NCBI GenBank assembly: GCA_963732005.1
Contig: CAVSXT010000004.1
Location: 496,001-560,000 of the forward strand
Reading direction: 5' to 3'
Source: JASLEW01 sp963732005
GTDB taxonomy: Bacteria > Acidobacteriota > Thermoanaerobaculia > Multivoradales > UBA5704
Length of the DNA stretch: 64,000 nt
The notes beneath the pieces are model-generated. The model worked only from the letters and a program-made list of their open reading frames with translations, ran no database searches and was not told the DNA's origin. The translations under genes were made by a program, and so were the position numbers. Position 1 is the first letter of the stretch. Each line of letters starts with the position of its first letter. Shown one piece after another: positions 8,674 to 17,436 of the stretch.

Positions 8674-9855
8674 TCAGGCCCGGCGCAGCGCCGCCGGCCC
8701 GCGCTCGGCGAAGGCGCCCCGGGAGGCCGGGGCCGGCTGTCCCAGCGCCGCCAGATACTGCCGGTCGAAAGCGGCGAGCTGGCTCTCCAGCTCGGAGTAG
8801 GGGCCCGGCTGCCAGGCGTTGGAGACGACGCCCCGGTAGGCGTTGGCGCAGAGCTCCCAGTCCTGCCGGTTGGTGAGGTCCCAGAAGTCGATCGCCGGCT
8901 GCGGGTCGAAGCCGGGCGCGGCGATCGCGTCGGGGTGGAAGAACCATTCACAGACGATGCGGGTGCGGTCGAGCGCCAGCGGCTGGGCGCGGTGCACCAG
9001 GACGTAATCGGGATGGAAGGAGAGAAAGCCGCTGGGAAAGACCGTGTAGTAGTAGACCCGGGCTCGCTCCTCGGCCGAGAGGCCCGGCAACGGCGGCGCA
9101 CAGCGGCCGCCATGCATGGTCATGCTGCCCTCGGGGTCGCTCATCCACATCGGTCCGCCGAGCACCGGGCCCTCGTCGAGGTCGTTCTCGGTGTTGCGGT
9201 ACGGCGTCAGCTTGTTGAGGTGCGGGTGCACGGTGGGGCAGTGGTAGCACTCGCTGTAGTTATGGAAGAAAAGCTTCCAGTTCGCGTTCACCTCGTAGAC
9301 CGTGCGATGAACGCTGCGCAGCTCCGGCAGGCGCCAGCGCCCGAACCGGCCGAGCAGCCCCGGTAGCGAGGCGGCGAACGGCGCCGGCGCCGCCGCGAGG
9401 TTCAGGAACACGAAACCCTCCCAGAGCTCGAGCGCCACCGGATGCAGCGGATAGTCCGCACGGTCGAAGCCCGCCACCTCTTTCATGTTGGGAGCGGCGC
9501 GCAGCGCGCCGTCGAGGCCATAGGTCCAGGCGTGGTACGGGCACTGGATGGCCGGGCCGAGCGCCGTCGTGCCCTCCTGGCAAAGGCGGCTGCCGCGGTG
9601 GCGGCAGTGGTTGTGGAAAGCGCGCAACTGCCCCGGCGCCTCCAGGGAGCCCTGGGAGCGTTCGCGTAGGACGATCACGCTCTCGTTGCCGAGCTCGAAA
9701 AGCAAGCAGCTGCCGGCGGCGGCGAGCTGCGAGACGTGGCCGGCCAGCAGCCAGGATCGCGAGAAAATGCGCTCGCCCTCGGCGCGAAAGACCTCCTCGG
9801 AGGCAAAATACTCGCGGGGAAGGGTGTGCTGGCCCGACGACGTGCGCGTCTTCAT
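8674..9855 (-). CDS. Rieske non-heme iron oxygenase, alpha subunit (GbcA/ring-hydroxylating type)
   Basis: 393 residues. The Rieske [2Fe-2S] ligands are C84-x-H86 and C105-x2-H108 (CRHRGSRLC...QCPYHAW). The mononuclear iron site follows as NYSECYHCPTVH (H205, H210) with a later Asp. The N-terminal TLPREYFASEEVF and IFSRSWLLAGHVS resemble glycine betaine monooxygenase GbcA and related quaternary-amine demethylases, but aromatic substrates cannot be excluded. No reductase gene is adjacent. It is divergent from the GcvT-like gene across 166 bp, and both may serve a demethylation route that passes one-carbon units to folate. Confidence 0.85.
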   Translation of the reverse strand: MKTRTSSGQHTLPREYFASEEVFRAEGERIFSRSWLLAGHVSQLAAAGSCLLFELGNESVIVLRERSQGSLEAPGQLRAFHNHCRHRGSRLCQEGTTALGPAIQCPYHAWTYGLDGALRAAPNMKEVAGFDRADYPLHPVALELWEGFVFLNLAAAPAPFAASLPGLLGRFGRWRLPELRSVHRTVYEVNANWKLFFHNYSECYHCPTVHPHLNKLTPYRNTENDLDEGPVLGGPMWMSDPEGSMTMHGGRCAPPLPGLSAEERARVYYYTVFPSGFLSFHPDYVLVHRAQPLALDRTRIVCEWFFHPDAIAAPGFDPQPAIDFWDLTNRQDWELCANAYRGVVSNAWQPGPYSELESQLAAFDRQYLAALGQPAPASRGAFAERGPAALRRA

Positions 9856-10021
9856 GGGGGTATCTCCGGCGGGGCTCGCGGCGGTCCCGCGCCGGCGGGG
9901 AAGCGGCGGGGGGGAGCGGCGAGGGTCCGGCGAGGAATCTGGACGTTCGCGGCCGCCTTGTCAAGGGGCGCCGGAACGCCTGTAACGCCGGTGGCGCGGA
10001 GATGACGGTGGCGACTTCGGC

Positions 10022-11275
10022 GTGATAGCGTTGTCCGGCCCGCGGGCCAGCCTGCTGCACACGCCGCTCCCGATGCCGATCCCGTCGCCCTTCCACGAGC
10101 GCACCTCGAAGCTCTGCACCAGCTATCGCTGGAAGGATTGGTCCGGCTATGCGGCGGTGTGCAGCTTCGACACCAACCACGATCGGGAGTACTTCGCGTT
10201 TCGGGAGTCGGCGGGCCTGCTCGACGTCTCGCCGCTGTTCAAGTACGAGGTCCACGGGCCGGACGCCGCGGCGCTGCTGTCGCGGATGATGGTGCGCGAC
10301 GTCGGCAAGCTCAAGGTCGGCCGCGTCGGCTACAGCTGCTGGTGCGACGATCACGGCAAGGTGATCGACGACGGCACCGTCGCCCGGCTCGGAGAGGACT
10401 ACTACCGGGTCACCGCCGCCGATCCGACGCTGCACTGGCTGCAGGCGGTGGGTCGCGGTCTGCGGGTGACGATCGAGGATTCGACCGCCAGGCTGGCGGT
10501 GGTGGCCCTGCAGGGGCCGCGCTCGCGCGAGATCCTGCGCGCCGCCTCGGACGCCGACGTCGACCGGCTCAAGTTCTTCGGCGCGGTGCGCGCCAGGCTC
10601 GACGGGCTCGACGTCTGGATCACCCGCACCGGGTACACCGGCGATCTGGGCTACGAGGTCTGGACGGAGCGGGAAGGCGCCCTGCGCCTCTGGGATGCGC
10701 TGCTCGACGCCGGCCGCCCGCACGGCATCGAGCCGGCGGGGCTCGACGCGCTCGACGTGTCGCGCATCGAGGCGGGCTTCATCCTGCTCGGCGTCGACTA
10801 TTTCAGCGCGCCGAAAACCATCCTCGAGGCGCGCAAGTCGACGCCGTTCGAGCTCGGGCTCGGCTGGATCGTCGATTTCGAGCGCACCGGCGCGCCGGCG
10901 TTCATCGGCCGCGAAGCACTGGCGGCCGAACGGCGGCGCGGCTCCGCCTGGGCGCTGGTCGGCCTGGAGGTGGCGTGGGAGGCGCTCGAGGCGCTCTACG
11001 AGAGCTTCTCGCTGCCGCCGAACCTGCCGGCGACGGCGCGCCGCGACGGCTTGCCGGTCTACGACGACGAGGGCCGCCAGGTCGGTATGGTGACCAGCCA
11101 CACCTGGTCGCCGATCCTCAAGAAATACATCGCTCTGACCTCGGTCCATGCGCAATGGTCGGCGCCGGGCACCATCCTGCAGATGGAGCACACGGTGGAG
11201 TACGAGCGCCGGAAGGTCCCCGCGAAGGTGGCGAAGACGCCGTTCTTCGATCCGGAGAGAAAGCGCAAGCCATGA
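10022..11275 (+). CDS. GcvT-family folate-dependent aminomethyltransferase/demethylase-like protein
   Basis: 417 residues with the three-domain GcvT plan: N-terminal GLLDVSPLFKYEVHGPDAA, the mid-chain ITRTGYTGDLGYEVW, GLDALDVSRIEAGF, and a C-terminal barrel with VGMVTSHTWSPILKKYIAL. Without gcvH or gcvP nearby it is unlikely to serve glycine cleavage; relatives such as DmdA, LigM or dimethylglycine dehydrogenase domains move methyl groups from S-, O- or N-methyl substrates to tetrahydrofolate. The GTG at 10022 gives the longest frame; ATG 10073 is plausible, as neither has a clear ribosome site. Its stop overlaps the next start (ATGA). Confidence 0.8.
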   Translation: MIALSGPRASLLHTPLPMPIPSPFHERTSKLCTSYRWKDWSGYAAVCSFDTNHDREYFAFRESAGLLDVSPLFKYEVHGPDAAALLSRMMVRDVGKLKVGRVGYSCWCDDHGKVIDDGTVARLGEDYYRVTAADPTLHWLQAVGRGLRVTIEDSTARLAVVALQGPRSREILRAASDADVDRLKFFGAVRARLDGLDVWITRTGYTGDLGYEVWTEREGALRLWDALLDAGRPHGIEPAGLDALDVSRIEAGFILLGVDYFSAPKTILEARKSTPFELGLGWIVDFERTGAPAFIGREALAAERRRGSAWALVGLEVAWEALEALYESFSLPPNLPATARRDGLPVYDDEGRQVGMVTSHTWSPILKKYIALTSVHAQWSAPGTILQMEHTVEYERRKVPAKVAKTPFFDPERKRKP

Positions 11276-12876
11276 GCAGAGCCAGCGGCCGCGGAGGTTA
11301 CGATGCCGTCATCGTCGGCGCCGGGCACAACGGCCTGGTCTGCGCCGCCTATCTGGCGAAGGCCGGCCGCAAGGTGCTGGTGGTGGAGCGCCGCCACCAG
11401 GTCGGCGGCGCGACGACCACCGAGGAGATCGTCCCCGGCTTCAAGTTCTCCTGCTGCTCCTACGTCGTCTCGCTGCTGCGCCCCTGGATCATCCGCGACC
11501 TCGACCTGCCGCGGCACGGCTACGAGGTGCTGCCGCTCGAGGAGACCTTCACGCCGTTCGAGGACGGCCGCTACCTGCTGCGCGACGCGGACCCCGAGCG
11601 CACCAAGCGGGCCATCGCCAAGTTCTCGCCGCGCGACGCCGAGGTGTACAAGCAGTTCGGCCAGCGCATGGGCGAGCTCGGGCGGCTGGTCAAGCCGATG
11701 ATCGACGGCCTGGCGCCCGACCCCGCGGCGCGCAATCCCTTCGAGCTGCTGCGGCTCGCCAAGTTCGCCAAGCACGTGCGCGGCCAGGGCGAGGAATGGC
11801 TGATCGGCAACGCCAAGATGATGACCATGTCGGCGGTCGATTTCCTGGCGGAATGGTTCGAGTGCGAGCAGCTGATCGCCCCGATGTCGGTGTCCGGGAT
11901 CATCGGCACCTTCCTGGGCGTGCGCTCGCCGGGCACCGCCTACGTCCTGCTGCATCACTACATGGGCGAGATCGACGGTTCCTACCGCGCCTGGGGCCTG
12001 CCGAAGGGCGGCACCGGCGCGATCGCCGCCGCGATCGCCGCCGCGGCGCGCGAGCTGGGGGTGGAGATCCGGCTGGAGGCGCCGGTGGCGCAGCTGCGGA
12101 TCCGGCACGGCCGGGCCACCGGCGTGGTGCTCGAAAACGGCGACGAGATCGCCGCCAAGGCGGTCATCTCCGGCGTCGATCCGCACCGCACCTTCCTGCG
12201 CCTGGTGGGGGAGGAGCACCTCGAGCCGGAGTTCGCGCAGCAGGTCAAGCGCTTCAAGATGCGCGGCTCCTCGGGGAAGGTCAACCTGGCGCTCGACGCG
12301 CTGCCGGAGTTCGCCTGCCTTCCCGGCCGCGGGCCGCACCTGCGCGGCGACATCACCATCGCGCCGTCGATCGCCTATCTCGAGCGCGCCTACGACGACG
12401 CCAAGTACGGCGCCTTCTCGCGCCGGCCGTTCATGGACATCGTCATCCCGTCGCTCACCGATCCGACGGTGGCGCCGCCCGGCAAGCACACCATGTCGAT
12501 CTTCGTCCAGTACGCGCCCTACAAGCTCAAGGAGGGCGCGGCCGACTGGCCGAACCAGCGCGACCGCTTCGGCGACGCGGTGATCGATACGCTCTCCGAG
12601 TACATGCCGAACCTGAAGAGCCGCATCCTCGATCGCCAGGTGCTGTCGCCCTGGGACCTCGAGCAGGTCTACGGCCTGACCGAGGGCAACATCTTCCATG
12701 GCGAGCTGTCGCTCGAGCAGCTCGCCTTCCAGCGTCCGGTCGCCGGTTGGAGCCGCTACCGGACTCCCATCCACGATCTCTGGATGTGCGCCTCCGGGAC
12801 CCATCCGGGCGGCGGCATCATGGGCGCTCCGGGCGCCCTCTGCGCGCGGACGATGCTGCACGCGCGGGCCGTCTAG
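11272..12876 (+). CDS. CrtI/phytoene-dehydrogenase-fold FAD oxidoreductase (first of two)
   Basis: 534 residues, ATG 11272 overlapping the GcvT-like stop. It has an N-terminal FAD fingerprint VIVGAGHNGLVCAAYL and the VVERRHQVGGATTTEE block typical of phytoene-desaturase-like flavoproteins, then the YRAWGLPKGGTGAIAAAI loop and a C-terminal FAD-closing GTHPGGGIMGAPG. No carotenoid genes are nearby, and the coupling to a GcvT-like gene points to oxidation of a methylated amine or similar small molecule. The substrate is unknown. Confidence 0.85.
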   Translation: MSRASGRGGYDAVIVGAGHNGLVCAAYLAKAGRKVLVVERRHQVGGATTTEEIVPGFKFSCCSYVVSLLRPWIIRDLDLPRHGYEVLPLEETFTPFEDGRYLLRDADPERTKRAIAKFSPRDAEVYKQFGQRMGELGRLVKPMIDGLAPDPAARNPFELLRLAKFAKHVRGQGEEWLIGNAKMMTMSAVDFLAEWFECEQLIAPMSVSGIIGTFLGVRSPGTAYVLLHHYMGEIDGSYRAWGLPKGGTGAIAAAIAAAARELGVEIRLEAPVAQLRIRHGRATGVVLENGDEIAAKAVISGVDPHRTFLRLVGEEHLEPEFAQQVKRFKMRGSSGKVNLALDALPEFACLPGRGPHLRGDITIAPSIAYLERAYDDAKYGAFSRRPFMDIVIPSLTDPTVAPPGKHTMSIFVQYAPYKLKEGAADWPNQRDRFGDAVIDTLSEYMPNLKSRILDRQVLSPWDLEQVYGLTEGNIFHGELSLEQLAFQRPVAGWSRYRTPIHDLWMCASGTHPGGGIMGAPGALCARTMLHARAV

Positions 12877-12897
12877 AGGGGAGCGGAGCGAGCCGCC

Positions 12898-14475
12898 ATG
12901 CCGCCGCGAGCGCCCGGGGCCCACGACCGGATCGACGCCATCGATGTCATCGTCGTCGGCGCCGGCCAGAACGGCCTCGCCGCCGCGGCGCGGCTGGCCG
13001 GCACCGGCCGGCGGGTGGTGGTGCTCGAACGGCGCGAGGCGATCGGCGGCCTGTCGGGAGCCGTCGAGATCCATCCCGGCTACCGCTTGCCCGGCATCCT
13101 CCACGACGAGGGCCTGGTGTCGCCACGGGCGGTCGCCAAGCTCGGCCTGGAGCGCCACGGCCTCGCTTTTCGCGAGGCGCCGCCGGTTTTCCTCGCCGAA
13201 GCCGGCGGCCCCGGCATCCTCCTCGCCCACGACGGCGCCGCGGCCAGCGCCGAGATCGGCGCCCGCTCCCGCCGCGACGCCGAAGCCTATGGCCGTTACC
13301 GGGCCTTCCTCGCCAGGCTTCGCCCGCTGCTCGCGGCGGTGATGGAGGCGCCGCCGCCGCCGCTCTCGCCCGCGACCGCCGGCGATTTCTGGCAGATCGC
13401 CCGGCAGGGGCTCGGGGTGTGGCGTCATGGCAAGCGCGACACCCTCGAGCTGATGCGGGTCGCGCCGATGTGCGTCGCCGACTTCCTCAACGAGCAGTTC
13501 GAGGTGCCGCTGCTGGTGGAGGGCCTGGCCGCGCCGGCGGTGATCGGTACCTGGGCGGGCCCCTGGTCGGCCGGCACCAACGCCAACCTGCTGCTGGCCG
13601 AAGCCGCCCCCGGCCGCCACCTGGCCGGCGGCCCCGCCGCGCTCGTCGCCGCCCTCGAGCGCGCCGCCCGCGCCGCCGGCGCCGAGATCCGCACCGGGGC
13701 CGAGGTGGCCCGGCTGCGGATCGAGGACGGCAGGGCGTGCGGCGTCGCGCTGGCCTCGGGTGAGACGCTGGACGCGGCAACGGTGATCGCCACCTGCGAT
13801 CCCAAGCGCGTCTTCCTCGAGCTGATCGCGGCCGGCACCCTGCCGATCCGCATCGAGGACGAGTACCGCTGTATCCGCGCCCGTGGCACCGCCGCGAAGG
13901 TCCACCTGGCGCTCGCCGGCCCGCTGGAGCTGGCCGCCCGGCCCGGCCAGGCCTGCGAAGCCATCCGCATCGGTGGCGGCCACGTCGACGATCTCGAGCG
14001 CGCCTTCGACGCCGTCAAGTACGGTGAGGTCTCGACGCGGCCGCATCTCGAGATCCGCGTCCCGACGGTCGCCGATCCGAGCCTCGCTCCGGCGGGCCAC
14101 CATGTGGTCTCGATCCTTGCCAGCTATGCGCCGCACGAGGTCGCCGGCGGCTGGACCGAGCGGCGGCGCGGCGATCTCCTCGAATCGGTGCTGGCGATCC
14201 TGGAGGCCCACGCTCCCGGCGTTCGCGAGCGGATCGTCGCCCAGGAGCTGCTGACGCCGGTCGACCTCGCCGAACGGTATGCCCTGACGGGCGGCCAGCT
14301 CCATCACGTGGAGCCGGCGCTCGACCAGCTGCTGGTGATGCGGCCGACCCCATCGGCGGCGCGCTACGCCACCTCGGTGCCGGGCCTCTATCTCGGCGGC
14401 AGCGGCAGCCACGGCGGCGGCGGCGTCACCATCACCGCCGGGCTGCTGGCAGCCCAGGCGGTGCTGGCGGGCTGA
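12898..14475 (+). CDS. CrtI/phytoene-dehydrogenase-fold FAD oxidoreductase (second of two)
   Basis: 525 residues, starting 21 bp after its paralogue and probably cotranscribed. The same architecture is seen: VIVVGAGQNGLAAAARL, VVLERREAIGGLSGAVE, then AGGPAALVAALERAA and the C-terminal GGSGSHGGGGVTITAG. It is clearly related to the preceding protein along its length (for example AKVHLAL and DAVKYGEVSTRPHLEIR against DDAKYGAFSRRPFMDIV) but divergent, so this is an old duplication or a heterodimeric pair rather than a recent copy. Confidence 0.85.
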   Translation: MPPRAPGAHDRIDAIDVIVVGAGQNGLAAAARLAGTGRRVVVLERREAIGGLSGAVEIHPGYRLPGILHDEGLVSPRAVAKLGLERHGLAFREAPPVFLAEAGGPGILLAHDGAAASAEIGARSRRDAEAYGRYRAFLARLRPLLAAVMEAPPPPLSPATAGDFWQIARQGLGVWRHGKRDTLELMRVAPMCVADFLNEQFEVPLLVEGLAAPAVIGTWAGPWSAGTNANLLLAEAAPGRHLAGGPAALVAALERAARAAGAEIRTGAEVARLRIEDGRACGVALASGETLDAATVIATCDPKRVFLELIAAGTLPIRIEDEYRCIRARGTAAKVHLALAGPLELAARPGQACEAIRIGGGHVDDLERAFDAVKYGEVSTRPHLEIRVPTVADPSLAPAGHHVVSILASYAPHEVAGGWTERRRGDLLESVLAILEAHAPGVRERIVAQELLTPVDLAERYALTGGQLHHVEPALDQLLVMRPTPSAARYATSVPGLYLGGSGSHGGGGVTITAGLLAAQAVLAG

Positions 14476-14476
14476 G

Positions 14477-14501
14477 GCCGGCGAGCACGCCGCTCGTCGG
14501 C
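14477..14501. terminator. Bidirectional hairpin between convergent genes
   Basis: GCCGGCGAGC and GCTCGTCGGC pair around a 5-nt loop (one G-T pair), sitting in the 27-bp gap between the second flavoprotein and the convergent secreted protein. There is no T-run. Confidence 0.45.
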
Positions 14502-14502
14502 G

Positions 14503-15117
14503 TCAGCGGCCGGTTTTGCGCCGCGCGTTGGCAGCGATGTAGGGAACGAAACCGTCAGGCTTGCCGGGCGGCGCGATCTCGAACCTGATCTCGACGGTGT
14601 CGGCGCCGGTCATGCGGTAGGTCAAGCGGTACCGAGGGCTGGTGGGCTCGGCATCGCTGGTGAAGGTGACCGATCTGGTTTCGGCGGGGGCCGCCGAGCC
14701 GGCGAGCTGGACGGCATAGTGGATCACGTGGCCTTCGCTATCGAAGTACATCGCGCGCAGGCTCAGCGGCTCGCCCTGCGAGTAGACGACCATCAAATCG
14801 TCATGGACGGCGGCCGGGCGGCCGGCCGCGGCCGGATACTCGGAATGGTTGCGCCGCACCAGCACCCGCTGTTGCAGGTCGCGCTGGAAGCTGAAGGTGC
14901 CGGTGCCCTGCCCGGGGCCGCCGCCGCCGACTCCCTCCCACTCGCCGGCGAGAAAGCTCAAGCCTGACAGGGCGTCCGCGGCCACGGCTCCGATTGTCGC
15001 CGGACGCGGCATGCCCCGCAGGTCATTGCCGCTGGCGGTCTGCGCCGCGAGGGCCGGCATCGCCATGCTGGCGCCGGCCAGGAACCAGAGAGCGAGGGAA
15101 CGCACGATTCGGCACAT
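14503..15117 (-). CDS. Secreted protein, DUF1579/lipocalin-like
   Basis: 204 residues, ATG 15117 behind AAGGAG. The N-terminus is a signal peptide (basic start, LALWFLAGASMAMPALA). The mature chain has LSFLAGEWEGVGGGG followed by alternating short strands, the pattern of small beta-barrel proteins assigned to DUF1579 or nitrobindin-like families, in which 'L.G.W.G' opens the barrel. Function unknown; probably periplasmic. It ends convergently on the flavoprotein pair. Confidence 0.6.
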   Translation of the reverse strand: MCRIVRSLALWFLAGASMAMPALAAQTASGNDLRGMPRPATIGAVAADALSGLSFLAGEWEGVGGGGPGQGTGTFSFQRDLQQRVLVRRNHSEYPAAAGRPAAVHDDLMVVYSQGEPLSLRAMYFDSEGHVIHYAVQLAGSAAPAETRSVTFTSDAEPTSPRYRLTYRMTGADTVEIRFEIAPPGKPDGFVPYIAANARRKTGR

Positions 15118-15143
15118 AAGAGCTTGGCTCCTTTGGCGACACA

Positions 15144-15566
15144 CTAACGCAAAGCGGCAATGCCGCCGAGCGGCAGGTCCGGGAAGAGCGAGGCGAAGTG
15201 GCCGGCCTTGCGGGTCAGCAGCCCTTCGAAGCGGCTGGCGAAGGCGCCGATGAGGACATTGGCGATGGGGCGGTGCGGCAGGGTGCGGTGTCGCTTCCGG
15301 TTGATGTGACGATGCCAGGCCTGGCGGGCGAGCAGGGTGTCAGCCCATGTCCAGTCCTGCCTGAAGTCGGCACCGATCCCCTCGAGGAACTCGTCCTGCA
15401 GGGCGGTGTCGCCCTGAAAGGCCGGCGCCAGCTCGACGTAGGTCAGGGGACAGACGATCAGGCCGTCTCCCGCATAGGAATCCAGGGTCATGGCCGTTGT
15501 GCGACCGAAGCGCGGGTCGTCGTCGAGCACGTCGATCAGCATGCAGGTGTCGACGACCCAGGCCAT
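15144..15566 (-). CDS. VapC-like PIN-domain toxin
   Basis: 140 residues with PIN acidic residues: D6 in VVDTCMLIDVL, E in TYVELAPAF, and the later D/N-rich PIANVLIGAFA and LTRKAGHF positions. VapC toxins are Mg-dependent RNases that cut tRNA or rRNA. Its start shares one base with the stop of the upstream antitoxin (TGATG), a standard toxin-antitoxin layout. Confidence 0.8.
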   Translation of the reverse strand: MAWVVDTCMLIDVLDDDPRFGRTTAMTLDSYAGDGLIVCPLTYVELAPAFQGDTALQDEFLEGIGADFRQDWTWADTLLARQAWHRHINRKRHRTLPHRPIANVLIGAFASRFEGLLTRKAGHFASLFPDLPLGGIAALR

Positions 15567-15838
15567 CAGCTCTTGCTCCTACGGCTCTCGCCTTGTCGCA
15601 GCTCGGCCATCCATTCGGCGGTGCGACGAGTGGGCCGGAAGCGTCGGGCGAAGCCCAGCATTTGCAGGCTTCCCTGCGGCCTGAGGGCGGGGAGGACCAC
15701 GGCTCGGAGCTCGGAGTCGGCAGCGCGCTCCCAGAGCAGGCGGCTGCCCTTTTCCAAGGCAAGCTCCTTGCGCAGCTCGGCCGGGATCGAAACCTGCCCG
15801 CGTTCGGTGACGACGGAGATGCGGGAGGCCTTGGGCAT
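15566..15838 (-). CDS. AbrB/VapB-type antitoxin
   Basis: 90 residues. The N-terminal swapped-hairpin beta-barrel is recognised by SVVTERGQVSIPAELRKEL, the standard AbrB/MazE-like DNA-binding motif. The C-terminal half (RPTRRTAEWMAELRQG) would wrap the toxin. It is the first gene of the pair, and a palindrome lies just upstream for autoregulation. The ATG is so close to the predicted -10 box that the message may be leaderless. Confidence 0.8.
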   Translation of the reverse strand: MPKASRISVVTERGQVSIPAELRKELALEKGSRLLWERAADSELRAVVLPALRPQGSLQMLGFARRFRPTRRTAEWMAELRQGESRRSKS

Positions 15839-15846
15839 CGCCAGAG

Positions 15847-15873
15847 ATTATCATGCATGGTTGTCATGTACAA
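15847..15873 (-). promoter_or_regulatory. Promoter and operator of the VapBC pair
   Basis: On the minus strand, GATAAT (15847-15852) is a good -10, with a TTGTAC-like -35 about 15 bp upstream. The -35 lies in the inverted repeat TTGT-CATGT-ACAA (15861-15873), a likely VapB binding site. The -10 ends only 9 nt before the start codon at 15838, which implies little or no leader. Confidence 0.45.
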
Positions 15874-16049
15874 ATCTTCGACCTTGTCCTGCACCCCACA
15901 CCAGCTCGGTCAGGACGCCCGGAGGCGGGCGGCGCCGCCCGGGGAGTCTCATACGGTAGGTGTAATGGATCTATAGGCTTGCGGCGATCGCGACCCTGTG
16001 ACTAGGATAGTTCTTGCATCGGTTCGAAAAACGATCGTAAGGGGGCGTC

Positions 16050-16565
16050 ATGAATCGACGAGCGCGAAGGCTATCGCTGCTGGCCATGAGTTTGGTTGCG
16101 GTCTCCTGCGGCGGAGGCGGAGGCGGTTCAAGTCCCACCGCACCGCCGGCGATCCCATCGGTGGCGGGAACATGGGTTGGGACCTGGACGGTTCCCGGCC
16201 TCGCGTTCCCGCTGTCTCCGCAGTTCGTTATCTCGCAGAGCGGCCAGTCCACAACGGGCTCGATCTCTGTCCTGGGCGTCACCCTCCAAACCACCGGCAC
16301 GGTCGGCACCGACTCCACTTTCAATTGGCAAGCGGTCGGAGGCGGCTGCGGGACCTTTAGCGGAACAGACACGTTTGCGGGCCTGGCGCCGTCGTCGATG
16401 AACGGGAGCGCCACCCTCAACACCGTGGGCTGTGCAAGCAGCGGCTTCGAGAGCGGGCCAGTTTCCTGGTTGAAGATCGGCAACGCTGCCGACAAGACGG
16501 TGCGCGGGCATGGCAGCCTCGAGGATCTCGTTCGGGCGTCGCGGCAGTCCAAGCCGCAGCGGTAG
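16050..16565 (+). CDS. Lipoprotein of unknown function
   Basis: 171 residues, ATG 16050 behind AAGGGGG. The signal peptide ends in a lipobox LVAVSC, followed by a Gly-rich linker. The mature part has SVAGTWVGTWTVPG and repeated short beta segments with TTGSISVLGV, suggesting a small barrel or sandwich. It is likely outer-membrane anchored. Function unknown. Confidence 0.65.
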   Translation: MNRRARRLSLLAMSLVAVSCGGGGGGSSPTAPPAIPSVAGTWVGTWTVPGLAFPLSPQFVISQSGQSTTGSISVLGVTLQTTGTVGTDSTFNWQAVGGGCGTFSGTDTFAGLAPSSMNGSATLNTVGCASSGFESGPVSWLKIGNAADKTVRGHGSLEDLVRASRQSKPQR

Positions 16566-16599
16566 AGCAAAGGCGGAAGCCCGGAGGAGAACTTAGCCA

Positions 16600-16768
16600 A
16601 TGATCCAGGTAAGCAGAACCTGCGTTGCCCTCGCTTTGGTTGTTCTCGCGCCGCTCTGTGAAGAGCTCGGCCGCCGAGTTCGAGTTCACCAAAGAGGAAT
16701 TCGCCGCTCTCTGGGGGCCAGACCGGGCGCCGAGCGTGCGGGTGATCCTGAACATAAGGGTGGACTAG
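16600..16768 (+). pseudogene. Probable frameshifted small secreted protein
   Basis: ATG 16600 opens a signal-peptide-like stretch (MIQVSRTCVALALVVLAPL). The sensible continuation lies one base out of frame, reading SSAAEFEFTKEEFAALWGPD and ending in RVILNIRVD then TAG at 16766. Neither frame alone looks like a protein, but joined near 16660 they give an exported peptide of about 55 residues. This may be a real frameshift mutation or a sequencing error. It lies between the lipoprotein and the next secreted protein, with AGGAGGGGG for the next gene right after its stop. Confidence 0.4.
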
Positions 16769-16781
16769 GAGGGGGTACAAG

Positions 16782-17369
16782 ATGAAGCGCTCCGTGGCAG
16801 TCACGTTGCCGATCCTCATGCTCCTGTTTGCCGCCCACGCCTCGGCCCAGGTGACAGGAGAGCAGGCCCCGCCGGAGCAGAAGCCAGCCCTGCCCCCACA
16901 AGGCGAGGACATCGACGTCCCGTCGCCACTCCTCGTCCAGGTATCCCTGCTGCCGACGAAGCCTGGCGGCCGGAGTCTCGTCACCATGTCGATCGACTCC
17001 ACGCAGACCTTCAAGACCCGCCAGTACGTCTGCGACAAAGCGCGAGTCGAGTACGTGCGGCTCGCCAAGCGTCAAGGCTCCCACGGAAAAGTCAAGGTCG
17101 TAGCGACCGGCGGGCTCTCGACCGACTGGTTTGCCCAGCGCCTGCATATGACGATGGGCCTCTACGATGGCGACAGGCAGCTCAAGTCTGAGACGTGGAA
17201 GCTACGCATTGGGCACGACAACTTCGCGAGCGGGATGCTCGCGATCGGCTCGGCCAGCAGCAAGGCCAAGGACATCGAGATCGAGCTGACCCCGCAGGAA
17301 CTGGCCGACCTCTTTACCGAGGGGCACGCGCCCACCGTCAAGGTGTTGGTGGCGATCGACAAGGATTGA
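16782..17369 (+). CDS. Secreted protein of unknown function
   Basis: 195 residues, ATG 16782 after AGGAGGGGG. A clear signal peptide (LPILMLLFAAHASAQ) precedes a Pro/Gln/Glu linker. The folded part (about 45-195) alternates strands: VSLLPTKPGGRSLVTMSID, then YVCDKARVEYVRL and IEIELTPQELADLF. There are no catalytic motifs. It probably shares a transcript with the frameshifted gene just upstream. I do not recognise the family. Confidence 0.6.
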   Translation: MKRSVAVTLPILMLLFAAHASAQVTGEQAPPEQKPALPPQGEDIDVPSPLLVQVSLLPTKPGGRSLVTMSIDSTQTFKTRQYVCDKARVEYVRLAKRQGSHGKVKVVATGGLSTDWFAQRLHMTMGLYDGDRQLKSETWKLRIGHDNFASGMLAIGSASSKAKDIEIELTPQELADLFTEGHAPTVKVLVAIDKD

Positions 17370-17436
17370 TGGCGGAGAGGGTTTAAGTGGACTCACTCTT
17401 GTCCAAAATCGGAAATCTGAGAGTCGCCCAACCGGT

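Noticed and set aside
11059..14412. 1117-residue minus-strand frame over the flavoprotein genes
   Set aside because: Long because GC-rich DNA has few stops. Composition is His/Gln/Arg/Gly-rich with no domain, and both flavoproteins on the plus strand are certain.
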